Source: Orthonyx spaldingii (lineage: Eukaryota > Chordata > Aves > Passeriformes > Orthonychidae). From it: 64,000 bases of DNA. Within the stretch, counting starts at the first letter, position 1, and each line of letters starts with the position of its first letter. Below the pieces are notes generated by a model. It ran no database searches, was not told the DNA's origin, and worked only from the letters and a program-made list of their open reading frames with translations. The DNA lies in assembly GCA_013397795.1 (NCBI GenBank), contig VZTJ01005911.1:303514-367513 (forward strand), given 5' to 3'. The translations under genes were made by a program, and so were the position numbers. Positions 21,880 to 32,800 of the stretch are shown piece by piece.

Positions 21880-24800
21880 ACTTTCTGGGATGCATTTTAT
21901 CAGCCTTGGAAGATACCTTCACTGAGAATGTTTTGGTGTAGTGTAAACTGCTCCAGCTCATGCATGTGAAGGATTTGTGTAGCCAAGCAAGTCGATGAAG
22001 AACAGGACTTGGACATAATCCAAATGGATTTGGGTAAATGAGTCCTGCCCTTTACAAAGAAACCTTCATTGGCATGTTGGAAACCTAAATATTGCTGGAA
22101 TTTTTTGGTTACAGAGAATCCACCAGTGGACCCTGTAGTGCAAGGATGATGGTGGCTAAATTCTCAGAGAATTTAGTGTCTTTATACTATAAATTTAATA
22201 CCATACAGAAATAAATCTAATCAATTCCCCATGTGCACTTTCATCTATGCAGTGCTGGTGTGCTGTCTGAGAATGGGAGGGAGAAGGGAAGGGAAAAGAA
22301 ATGCTGAGGAACATCTCTTCTCCAAGAGATCCACTGGATGTTTCAAGACTGAACGCACGTATCCATACACGTCTCTTTCTCCATGAGAAAGGTATGGGAC
22401 AGGTGAGGGGAGGACTTGGAGAGGGGAAGGGAGTATAGTTTGGGTTGGCTTGGGTCCTGATGTCACTGCCACAGTCTAATGTAGACTGCAAGATGTGTTT
22501 GATTACATTCAGCACAGGGCTCCGCGGCATAATAAAAGCAGGGAGTAAAGATAAAATATACAAATCTTATCTGCTAGGAATAAAAGATTACAAATTCAGT
22601 TTATATACATGAAACAACTTTAAAGGATGGGCTGTGTTTGAATCTACAATAGGAAGATGAAAAGCTGCACAGGCCTTTCATGTTTTATTTTTGTTTTAGC
22701 ACACTTTTCCCCAACATTACCAGTATTAAGAAGAGAAAATGAGGCCACATCCCAGACCCACTTGAGAAAAGAGATAAAATAATACACTTACATCTTCCAT
22801 TTCTCCAGGGTTTGCAGAAACTTGTAAAGAAGCTGCTTACCTCACATGAACAGATTCAGAGATACATTTTTATTCACCTTTACAGTAACTACCCACAGTT
22901 GCTGTACAAGATTATTTAGGACATTCTGCAAAAAAGTGATGAAGAAAGTCAAACCAAAATAAACCATTTTATGAAACACTTTCTGCTTTCATGGCTGATA
23001 GCTGTTTTTCAGTTCTATTAATAAGACGACAGTAACTTTTTGCTTTCATAAAATCACAATGAGATAAGAATATTTAGTAACTAGTATGGTTGTCTGACTT
23101 ATTCTGTATTTGTACTGATTGTGAATACCTCAGGCCATTTACCAAACAATTTCACATTCCTTTCACACCTGTCCTTGATTGTGGAAGAATTTCTCCTAAG
23201 CAGGATGACTTCAAGCCCTGTTTCAATACAAAATTGCATATCTCATACATTGTGACATCAATCCTATGCAGTGTTAGTCCCCAGCGCACTACTGCAGACT
23301 GCAGAGGGGTTTCTTTTCGCATCCACCTGTAAAAGCATCTGAATTTTGTCACTCAGGCTTTCTGAGTTTTGACTCTTTGGTGGATCTGCTGACTCACTTG
23401 ATTTCTTTTAGGTCTTTTTGGCTGTTTGGTGGCGGGAGGGTGGATGTCTGCTGCAATTACTGTTGTTTTGATTGTGTCTGCTGAGAAAAGCGGTGGGGCT
23501 GGCAGGAAGCCCCTGCATGACAGAGAGCAGGGCAGGAAGCTGCTGGAAACTTCTTATATTGCCCAAACCAGCCAGATTATGACAAGTGACATTTCCTAAG
23601 CTTGCTCTTCCACTGGCTGGTAACTCTACGAGGCTGATGGCAAGCATGGGGCTTTTCTGTCCTTCATTTTCAGTCTAAACTGACATCTATGTACTGATAA
23701 TGAAATGTTGGGGTGTACAACAGTTTTAATTTGGCAATCCTAAAGCTATCTGTTTGCTTTTATTAGCAAAAGCAGGTTTTTTTTCTATGGGCATTACTTT
23801 TATCTGTTTTAATAATTGACACACATGGAGCAACCAAAGTCTGCTATCACAGTCTGAAATTTCTGAGGTTTTCCTTAGCATTTTCCTTTCCTATATGGAC
23901 GCATTTTGTCCTTGAACAAATGCTGATGCTATATCAGTATGGGAAGACTGAAAAGTAAAATGAATACTGCCCCATGACTCTTGCTAAAAACATTCTGGAC
24001 CTCCTGAGTCCCAAATGGGTCAAATATCTTGGTGGATAGGTGTGCTAGTGCTTGTTTTGAGCTTCTGTAGAAGGACAGAGGCCAACAGCGTTCCTAATTA
24101 ATTATTTCACCTTGCTTGTGGGCACACACCACATTGTTGCAAATTTTTTTAATCAAAAGGAAAGAAAACACAGCTTTTCTTTTTCTTTTTTTTTCTTTTT
24201 TTTTTTTTTCCTGAAAGGGGTGTGTTCTAAGAGTGAGGCTGTCAGCCTTGGGAGTTCTGGCCTTCTAAGAGCTTGACAGAGTTTCCTGTAAGAGTTGCTT
24301 TTATAAAACCTGTTTTCTATCAGGTTTTTATGTTGCTTTTCCTTTTTTGCAATTCTTCTCCTTGTCTCTCCCTGCTTCTTCTCAATCATTCAACCCGATC
24401 TGTGTATGTCAAAAAAGAGCTGAAATAAGAACATACCCATTTCGACAGCTAACTTACAGCAACAATTAACTTACAGTCCATATGTGTGTCTGAGCCCAGC
24501 AGAGTCATGAACCTTATCCACAAATGCTCTTATTTGACAGCTGGTTAACTGTAGGTGTCCATCCTATCAGTCTGTCCTTCCTTCCAGGCCACTCCTGCCA
24601 CACAGGATGACTCACTGCATCAGGGGAGTTGCCACTTGTAATAATTTTTATTATTATTCACCCTGCAAACATTGCAAAGTCACCAAAGTTCTCCAGGTTC
24701 TCTGCTTTTAAGGCCCGGTTATTTTACACAAGGACGCTTTTTTCCTGTGTTGGGAAGGAAATGGGTTTAAGGGGAATATATTGCAATGCTTTGATAGATG

Positions 24801-25500
24801 ATTTCAGTAGATAAAAAAGGGAAAGGAAAGCACAAATCATGTGGACTCACAGGGATATTGGATTTAATTCTGGTTTCAGTTAAATGAGTGCAGGTTTACT
24901 GAATGAAATATAACTGCATCACTTGATGTGTCAGAGTATTTTAAATACGTATGTTAAGGTGAAACTGCTTTAAGAGCCTGAAGTGGATTTTGATGGCAAA
25001 TAGTAAATATCAGCAAATATCTCTTTATCAGGATTTATTAGAATCAGTACCATGAAAACATCAGGGAGGACTTTACATAAACTGTGGAGCATGGTCCTAT
25101 ATAGGTACTTTAAAATGTTGGAAACGGAATAGTTAAAAAACTCAAGGAAATGATTGTTTAGGTACTAAGACTATCTTTAAACCCAAGAATGTTGTGTGAA
25201 GCTGAATTTTTTTTCCATTATCTATGGGAACCTCCCACATATGGACAGATTATCTCATTGAGTCACTGATAGGGATTTGTGGCAACACCCTTTGATCCTG
25301 CTTGGAGTCCCTGCCCCCTTCTCATCTCTATCCTAATCCTTCCCTTCTTCACATCGAGCTGCTCCATGTCCCTTCCTGGCTGCCTGTCCTGCCGTGTCCA
25401 CTCTCAGCTGCAGGCACCAGCCAGGCTGTTGCTGAACCTGAGGAGCTCCATCAGCGCATTGTTTTCAGAGCTTCTGCCCTGATGGCATCGGCTCAGCACT
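21880..25500. other. intergenic DNA without recognisable genes
   Basis: I see no exon or named repeat except a T/C-rich tract at 24175-24211. Several ORFs of 60-120 codons are present but none has recognisable content. Confidence 0.6.
24175..24211 (+). repeat. polypyrimidine (T/C) tract
   Basis: Thirty-seven bases of T with a few C; low complexity. Confidence 0.9.
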
Positions 25501-25559
25501 GCTTTCACAACAGACGGCTTGTTTTCAGAAAAGGAGGAAAAGTGGAGGAAGCAGCGGAA

Positions 25560-25700
25560 ATCCAACTTTCCGCTGGAGATGTGTCATCCCCGCCCGAACA
25601 ATAGCGCGGCAGCGGTGACTCTGCAGCGCACCGCGTCCCCTCTGCGGGCGCGGGGGGTGCCCGGGGAACCCTCGGCGCAGACATTCTCCCCACAGCCAGC
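25560..25700. promoter_or_regulatory. small isolated CpG-rich islet
   Basis: In AT-rich surroundings these ~140 bp carry many CpG dinucleotides (cccgcccgaacaatagcgcg, gcgggcgcggggggtgcccg). It lies 1.8 kb upstream of the LAMC1 start codon and where the 5' end of a - strand SHCBP1L would be expected. It may be an orphaned promoter island or a distal part of the LAMC1 promoter. Function is inferred from composition only. Confidence 0.35.
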
Positions 25701-26095
25701 CTAACGCTCTCTGGGGAGGCAGAAAGAGGAATCGCCACACTGATACGTGTAGCACCACATGTAGTAACGAAGTCTCCCGGCAGCAGGATAATTTCTAGGC
25801 TTGCTGACCAGTATGTGCTGTGCAGACCTTGTGCACAGTCCAGCTCAGACTCTTAACGCAAGGACTTCTGTAGGATACATGTGTTTACTTTAAAACAACA
25901 GTGTGCATTTTTTCCCCCAAAACAGACTATTTTTTCAGTTCTTTCAGCCACAGGCTGCATTCAGGCTTTCTTTGGATATATCTAAGTTTACAAAGCCTTT
26001 CCTTGACCCCCCTATCAATTTTGTCTTGAGGAGTAGTTTCCTGTTTACTGAGAAGGCTTCTGGAGCCACTTTCTCCTGTAAAAGCAGCTTTATAG

Positions 26096-26171
26096 ATTCA
26101 TAGAATGGTTTGGGTTGGAAGGGACCTTTTAAGGGTTATCAAGTCCAACCTCCTGCCATGGGCAGAGACAT
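26096..26171 (-). repeat. CR1 LINE 3' fragment
   Basis: Reverse CR1 terminus: attcatagaatggtttgggt, then tggaagggacctttt and tccaacctcctgccatgggc. Confidence 0.93.
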
Positions 26172-26524
26172 TTGGGCTTTACAGAATTCCTGGATTTTAC
26201 ACAGTCCTTACACAATTCCTCAACCTGAAAAGTTGCAGGAAGATCTTATGGTAGCTAAAAGCCATAATGCAGTCTATGGCCAGGTCTGACAGAGCTGATG
26301 CCTCTAAGCAACAGAGAGACCTGGGCTGAGGTAGGGAAATAACCAAAAGTTCATTAAAAATTACAGTAGCTGAGGTGGGTCCCCTCAGATCTGCCTTGGA
26401 TCACGTGCTTGGATGGCACAAATAATCCAGGTTTGGCATAGCCTAGCTGGTAACCCGCAACCAATTGTCTCGCATTTCTCGAGAAACATTTTTTTTTTCC
26501 CCTACGAAAAGCATTTAAATGAAA

Positions 26525-27196
26525 AAAGGACCTGGTGGTGGTGGTGGTTGAAAGCCAGCTGAACATGAGCCAGCACGTGCCTAGGTAGGCAAGAAGGCCA
26601 GTGGCACCTGGAACCAGTTGTAGTGGACCAGCAGAACCAGGGAAGGGATTCTTTTCTCGAGCGAGTCCCCTATGCTCGGCACTGTTGAGGTACCTTAAGT
26701 GCTGTGTCCAGTTTTGGGGCCCTCAGTTCAGGAAGGACAGTGAGGGGCTCGAGCGTGTCCAGAGAAGTGAACAGAGCTGGGGAAGGGTCTGGAGCCCCAG
26801 GAGAGGCTGAGGGAGCTGGGAAAGGGGCTCAGCCTGGAGAAAAGGAGGCTCAGGGGGCCCTTGTGGCTCTGCACAAATCCCTGACAGGAGGGGCAGCCGG
26901 GGGGAGTCGGCGTCTTTTCCCAGTAAGCAAGTGGCAGGACAAGAGGACATAGTCCTAAGATAAGCAGGGGAGGTTCAGGTTGAACATTAGGAAGAATTTC
27001 TTCATAGAAAAGATGATTAGACAGTGAAAGGGGCTGCCCAGGGAGGTGTTGGAGTCCCCATCCCTGCAGGTGTCTGAGGAACGACTCGACGTGGCACTCA
27101 GGGCTCTGGTCTGGTCGACAAGGCAGCGATCGGTGAAAGGTTGCACTCGATGATCCTGCAGGTCTTTTCCAACCTGAATGACTCTGTGATTGTGTG
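26525..27196 (+). repeat. CR1 LINE 3' part (about 670 bp), ending at the LAMC1 CpG island
   Basis: Forward CR1 copy covering the end of the reverse-transcriptase ORF and the 3' UTR: gctgaacatgagccagcacg, accagggaagggattctttt, ctgtgtccagttttggggcc, aacattaggaagaatttctt, and at its end ggtcttttccaacctgaatg followed by actctgtgattgtgtg. The coding part is broken by stops and indels. Its 3' end lies about 315 bp before the LAMC1 start codon. The ggtggtggtggtgg run at 26534-26547 is part of this element. Confidence 0.93.
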
Positions 27197-27304
27197 CAAG
27201 AGGCAGCTTTGCGGGCCGTGCCGGTGCGGAAGCGCTGCCAGGCCCGGCGCTCTGCCGCGGCGAGGGCCAGAACCCTGCCCGTCCGTGAGGGCGAGAACTC
27301 CCCC

Positions 27305-27497
27305 NNNNNNNNNNNNNNNNNNNNNNNNNNNNNNNNNNNNNNNNNNNNNNNNNNNNNNNNNNNNNNNNNNNNNNNNNNNNNNNNNNNNNNNNNNNNNNNN
27401 NNNNNNNNNNNNNNNNNNNNNNNNNNNNNNNNNNNNNNNNNNNNNNNNNNNNNNNNNNNNNNNNNNNNNNNNNNNNNNNNNNNNNNNNNNNNNNNNN
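27305..27497. other. assembly gap (193 N)
   Basis: A run of N sits between GC-rich flanks directly upstream of the LAMC1 start codon; probably a GC-rich dropout. Confidence 0.99.
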
Positions 27498-27510
27498 CCG
27501 CAGCCCCGCC

Positions 27511-27901
27511 ATGGGGGGCGGCGGCGAGCGCCGGGCGCTGTGGCTGTGGGTGCTGTGGCTGTGGGTGCCCGCGCGCTGCGGCGGCGCCATGGACGAGTGC
27601 GCGGAGGAGCGGAGCGGGCGGGCGCAGCGCTGCATGCCCGAGTTCGTGAACGCGGCGTTCAACGCCACGGTGCTGGCCACGCACACGTGCGGCTCGCCGG
27701 CCGAGGAGTACTGCGTGCAGACCGGGGTCACCGGCGTCACCCAGTCCTGCCACCTCTGCGACGCCGCCCAGCCGCACCTGAGCCACGGCGCCGCCTTCCT
27801 CACCGACTACAACAGCCCGGCCGACGCGACCTGGTGGCAGAGCCGCACCATGCTGGCCGGCGTGCAGCACCCCACCGCCGTCAACCTCACCCTGCACCTG
27901 G
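27511..27901 (+). CDS. LAMC1: LAMC1, laminin subunit gamma-1, first coding exon
   Basis: LAMC1 is the gamma chain of most laminin trimers, secreted into basement membranes, where its N-terminal LN domain drives network polymerisation. The ATG at 27511 has a strong context (ccgccATGG). It opens a frame of 130 codons plus one base, ending before the donor gtaagc at 27902. Residues 1-26 form a signal peptide with Trp/Leu-rich core (RALWLWVLWLWVPARCGGA). The mature start MDECAEERSGRAQRCMPE leads into the LN domain, including EYCVQTGVTGVTQSCHLC, HGAAFLTDYNSPAD, ATWWQSRTMLAGVQHP and NLTLHLG. Potential N-glycosylation sites are NAT and NLT, and the cysteine pattern matches the family. The signal peptide differs from mammals, as expected for such regions. 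Later exons lie beyond the window. Confidence 0.96.
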
Positions 27902-28115
27902 GTAAGCACGGGCAGCGGCGAGGGGCAGAGGGCACCAGGGAAGGGAAAGTCCGGGCACCAGCCCAGGCTGGGGGTGACCTGTTGGAGAGCAGCTCTACGG
28001 AGAGGAGCTGGGGCTTCTGGTGGACAACGACCCAGGAGCGTGCCCTGGGCGCAGCGGTGTCCTCTGGGACAGTAGGACGAACACTGCCAGCTCTTCCAGG
28101 GCTGATCCTGCCCCT

Positions 28116-28596
28116 GTCCTCAGGCCTAGTGAGGTGCATTTGGAATGCTGTGTTCAGGTCTGGGCTTCTCAGGAAAAGAGAGACCTGGAGCTCCTGAAGC
28201 AGGTCCAGCAGAGGCTGCGGAGATGATGGAGGGACTCGAGCATCTCTCTCACAAGGAAAGGCTCAGGGAGGTGGGACTGTTCAGCTTAGAGAGGAGATGG
28301 CGAGAGGGGCCCTCATCCCTGTCTGTCCCTGTCTGCAGGGAAGGCTCAGAGCAAGGACCTGGTTCTGCTCACTGGGGCACAGCAATGGGACAAAAGACCA
28401 TGGGCAGAAATGGATGCCCAAGAAGTTGCACCCAAACATGAGGAAGAACTTCCATGCTGTGCACTGACCAAGCACTGGAACAGTGATCAGAGAGGTTGTG
28501 GAGTCTCCCTCACTGGGGATGTTCCAGACCCATCTGGACACAGTCGTGTGCCTTGTGTTCTGGGATGACCCTGCCTGAGCAGGGAGGTGGGACCCG
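28116..28596 (+). repeat. tandem duplication, copy 1 (481 bp)
   Basis: Starts gtcctcaggcctagtgaggt and ends gggaggtgggacccg. By hand I count eight differences from copy 2, all in the second half, with no indels. Confidence 0.93.
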
Positions 28597-28597
28597 N

Positions 28598-29078
28598 GTC
28601 CTCAGGCCTAGTGAGGTGCATTTGGAATGCTGTGTTCAGGTCTGGGCTTCTCAGGAAAAGAGAGACCTGGAGCTCCTGAAGCAGGTCCAGCAGAGGCTGC
28701 GGAGATGATGGAGGGACTCGAGCATCTCTCTCACAAGGAAAGGCTCAGGGAGGTGGGACTGTTCAGCTTAGAGAGGAGATGGCGAGAGGGGCCCTCATCC
28801 CTGTCTGTCCCTGTCTGCAGGGAAGGCTCAGAGCAAGGACCTGGTTCTGCTCCCTGGGGCCCAGCAATGGGACAGGAGACCATGGGCAGAAATGGATGCC
28901 CAAGAAGTTGCACCCAAACATGAGGAAGAACTTCCTTCCTGTGCACTGACCAAGCACTGGAACAGTGATCAGAGAGGTTGTGGAGTCTCCCTCACTGGGG
29001 ATGTTCCAGACCCATCTGGACACAATCGTGTGCCTTGTGCTCTGGGATGACCCTGCCTGAGCAGGGAGGTGGGACCCG
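28598..29078 (+). repeat. tandem duplication, copy 2 (481 bp)
   Basis: Same start and end as copy 1 and the same length. It is joined to copy 1 by the single N at 28597 and runs directly into the CR1 3' end. Confidence 0.93.
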
Positions 29079-29530
29079 ATGATGCACTGTGGTCCCTTCC
29101 AGCCTGCCCCATTCTGTGTTTCTGGGCTGACAGGCCGCCTGCACTCTGGGCATTGCCAGGGCCTTGACTGGGTGAGTGCCAATAGCCAGGCCCTGGGTGG
29201 TCTGCTGTTCAGGGGGTGTCAGCGAATTCCCGCTCTGCAGGTCCCCGGCCATATTCACCAGGTCTAAATCAATGCTGGGTGCAGCCCCCAATTGTGTTGG
29301 GATGTCCTCAGCCAGGGGTCTGGCCATGCACTGGTTCTTCACCCCTCAACTGATTGTTTACTCACATTTGCTCAACAGTGCTTGGTAAACTTGATTTTCA
29401 GTAATCTCCAGTGAGTATTGCAGGGGTTGCCCCATTGTAGTCTGTGTTGGAGGTGCTGTTGGTTTGTGAGAGGAGAGGCAGCTGGAAGTGGAGCAGGTTG
29501 CAGTGATCGTGTCCCACCCCATGCACCAGG

Positions 29531-29817
29531 GATCATAGAGTCACTTAGATTGGAAAAACACTAGGAAGAAATTCTTCCCTGTGAGGGTGGGAAGGCCCTG
29601 GCACAGGGTGCCAGAGAAGCTGTGGCTGCCCCTGGATCCCTGGAAGTGTCCAAAGCCAGGCTGGACAGGGCTTGGAGCAACGTGGTCTACTGAAAGGTGC
29701 CCTACCCATGGCAGGGGATGGAATCAGATGAGCCTAAAGTCCCTTCCAACTCAAGCCGTTCTGTGATTCTGTGAAAAGACCTTTAAGATCAAGTCCAGCC
29801 GGTAACCCAATGCTGCC
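29531..29817 (-). repeat. CR1 fragment interrupted by a second, nested CR1
   Basis: The outer reverse copy reads gatcatagagtcacttagat then tggaaaaaca, is cut by a forward CR1, and resumes at 29774 with aaaagacctttaagatcaag and tccagccggtaaccc. Joined, the two parts restore the usual CR1 order. The A-rich bases at both edges may be the target-site duplication. Confidence 0.75.
29561..29773 (+). repeat. nested CR1 LINE 3' fragment
   Basis: Forward CR1 end: ctaggaagaaattcttccct, tgtccaaagccaggctggac, gggcttggagcaacgtggtc, ggtgccctacccatggcagg, and gttctgtgattctgtg at its end, the terminal octamer being present nearly twice. Confidence 0.88.
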
Positions 29818-32800
29818 AAGCTCGAGGTTGGATTGTGGAGTTTTCCAGACAACAGGCTTGGGATCCAGGTGGGAGATGTTGGTTTGAAAATTGGCAGGCA
29901 CTGTGGGAAATCACGTGTGCAAGGGCACATCTGCTGTGTATCCTCTTACCCCTGGGCAGTGTTGTCCTTTAATTGCTGGGTGGGTTAGGTGTGTCAACAA
30001 GCCAGCATTTCTGCTGAACTGTAACAGCCAGTCAAAAATGAAGGTGAATTTTCTGATTAGTTGTCAATCCTAGAGATTCCTTTAAGATAAAATATTTTAG
30101 CCTTCACTTTGGTTTGTGGACAAGCTTCTGTTTTCTTCTATTCATTCAGTTATTCAAGCTGTCGTGACATGGAGGAAGGGTAATCGTTTAGAACTGGAAG
30201 ACAAGCCAGCCAACAGAAAGCTGAAACCACAACTTATATCCTCATGTCATTAAATCAAGTAAATATTAAAGAAAGCCCCACTGCAGCCATTCACAGCTTC
30301 TAACCAAGAGCAGCTGTTGAGCATTAAGTTTAGCATCAATAACAGTGTAATTCAGGGGAAAAAAGGGTATTAGGGCTTGGAGAGCTAAATCTTGTGAGAG
30401 CTCACACCCGCACTGGTGAGATAGAGTTGATGGCATCGAGTTGGGTACCAGGGGTCACCTGATGAGCACATCCATGTGTCCCAGAAGCCTGGTGTGCTTC
30501 TTTGCCCTAAAGTGTTTCTCTGTGTTTGGAGCTTCAACATAAATATACCTCCTAAGTGTATCTAATTGTCCTGATAAAGAGAGGTAGTTACTAAGGCCTC
30601 TTTATCTTCTTTTCTTTGTATATTAGGCATTTTTTATTCAGGACTTCTGGAAAGCTAAGATTTGATCTCAACTTCTTTTTTAATAAGAATCATTGTAATT
30701 CTCATTATCAAGGCAAAACTTCCAAGACCCATCTATATTACCGCTATCCTCGGCTTTGCACATCCCTATGTATAAGGGTGTTCTTTGAAAAACAATATAT
30801 TTCTAAAGTACTGGGAGCAGTGTGCTGTGTCCTGGGCTTTGAAGAAATGCACACATTCCTTTGCTGAAAAAACCTGCATCTTTGAAATACTGTAGCATTG
30901 CAACACTTTCACTTGTGTTCCGGGTTTGTTTGCAGGCTCTCGGAGCTCTGGGAATTTGCCTTGCCGTGCTTTTCGAGTAGAGTACAACTTTAAAGCAGAA
31001 GCTGCCTGGCAGACTTTGATATATTTGAGGGGTTTTTTTGGTCTGATTTTTCCTAGTTAGGCTTTTGGGCGGGGTATTTTTAGTATAAAGCCTTTTAAGA
31101 ATCAGAAGCTTGTTGTGGGCATGGTGTTGGCAGAGAAATTGGTTTTAAGATGACCAATAGCAAAGCATTAAGCTCTCTGCACATGTGCTGTGTGACTCCC
31201 TGTGTTGCTGAGTTCATAGCAGGTTGAAGAGCTGTCAAGTACTGACAATGCCTTTTTAGCCTGAAATGCCCCAAACTGCTCTGGAGCCATTGCTCTTCCC
31301 TACTTTTGTGAGGTCTGCAAACCATCTTTGTTTGAGTGAGGTGCTGGGTGCTGCATTTGGGTTTCGTGTGCCTGCAGGCACTATGATCTGTGGGACACTT
31401 AATTATTGACATCACTAAGAGGCAAAGAGCTTGACAGGTATTTACATACTCGGTAGGACATAAAGGCATTCTGGGGCACAAAGCCCTTTCATGCAGTTAG
31501 TTCTCCCTGGTCTTTGAGGATTAAGCTCTGTGCTCAGACCTGTATCCTTATTTGATGCTGCAGCTGCCTTCATTTCTGAAAGCACTGGTGTGCTTTGCAC
31601 TGGGTCAGGACCAGCTGCATCACTCTGGGTTTCATGCACATACTGCCCTGTGCTGAGTTTTCTGGCAGTTTGAGATGTCTTGATTAACATCCAGCGATGT
31701 TCAGTCCCTCTAGAACAGCATTAACATTTCAGAGGGGCCTGCAAAAGGTCAATAAGAACTACAGATCTGTTGCCAACGTGTGAATGTGGATTTTTTTGAA
31801 TCTTCTTAAAATCTGCGGTTCAAAACAAGTTTAAAAACCTTTCGTTTTGGAACTAGGTGCTGGCACGAAGCCTGATACAGAAAAACACAGCACAGATCAC
31901 TACTACTGAGTTGAAGGCTCAGATCCTGGGAGTGTTTGAAGACGAGATCTGTGTCCAGAAGTTAGGGTGCTCCCTGGGGAGAGGGGAATTGGGGTAATTA
32001 CCCCTCCCTGCACCAGGAACACCTGGAGTTATAACGGCTATTGCTCTTTGTGTGAGAGGGTATTAAGACCCCCTAGGTAAGAGGCCTGGAGACATGAATT
32101 TGCAGCTGTAAATCGGGAGAAGGGGGAGCTGAACCTGTTCACAGGGTGGTGTCTGGATAATTAGGTTAGTGAGTGAGAGGAGGGGGGAGCACTGCTGTGT
32201 CCTTTCTTCCACTTTTCTTAAAAGTATCCCTTGGCTTCCCCCATTTTCCATTTCCTCAGAGTTATTACTGATTTAGACTTGACCCAGCGAGTCTTTTTTT
32301 TCTTCCAACATCGCTCTCCCGCTATGTTCCCATATATTCCCAAAGTAAGGAACTTTGGGGCGGCAGTGCCAGCTTTCAAATAGAAGATGGAAGCCAAGGC
32401 CTTACAGCATGTAGTTAGTTGTCTGCTTCTTTTTTAAGCCAGGGTGTCACGTTATTTTTACAGTCTGTGCTGTTTGCTTGTCCTAGGAGCATTGGGAGAG
32501 TTCTGGCATCTCCCCAGTGCTTTGTGTGTGTATGCTTGAACATAGCATTGCTGTTTAGACCCCTGACACACAGAAACAAAGCCTTATGTTAAAGATGCTC
32601 CCTTGAACGCTGGAAGGAGAGGAAAAGAGACAGCATGGAGGTACGTGGAGTATTTCTGGTGCTGGGTTCTTTTGCTGGGGCAAAGGTTTGCGTTTTTTCA
32701 GATGTTGTATCATTTTTCAGAGCAGATTCTCACTCTTTCCTTCTGCAGCTCTAATTTCTGTGTGCTTTCTGTTGTTTCTGCAATTTTTAAAAATCCACTT

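Larger units (their letters stand above)
27197..27910 (+). promoter_or_regulatory. CpG island over the LAMC1 promoter and exon 1
   Basis: Dense CpG sequence begins where the CR1 ends (gcgggccgtgccggtgcgga) and continues through the first LAMC1 exon. A run of 193 N at 27305-27497 hides the probable transcription start and 5' UTR. No TATA box is seen in the readable part, as is usual for such promoters. Confidence 0.8.
28096..29125 (+). repeat. CR1 LINE 3' part containing a 481-bp tandem duplication
   Basis: Forward CR1 sequence (gctgtgttcaggtctgggct, catgaggaagaacttcc, agagaggttgtggagtctcc) ending near ggtcccttccagcctgcccc. Its body is present twice, at 28116-28596 and 28598-29078, separated by one N. 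ORFs here are repeat-derived. Confidence 0.9.

Noticed and set aside
26534..26547. (GGT)n microsatellite
   Set aside because: It is a small variation of the normal CR1 sequence preceding gctgaacatgagccag.
26728..27909. 393-, 282- and 254-codon frames crossing the gap near LAMC1
   Set aside because: They run through 193 N and through CR1 or the GC-rich LAMC1 exon in other frames; they are artefacts.
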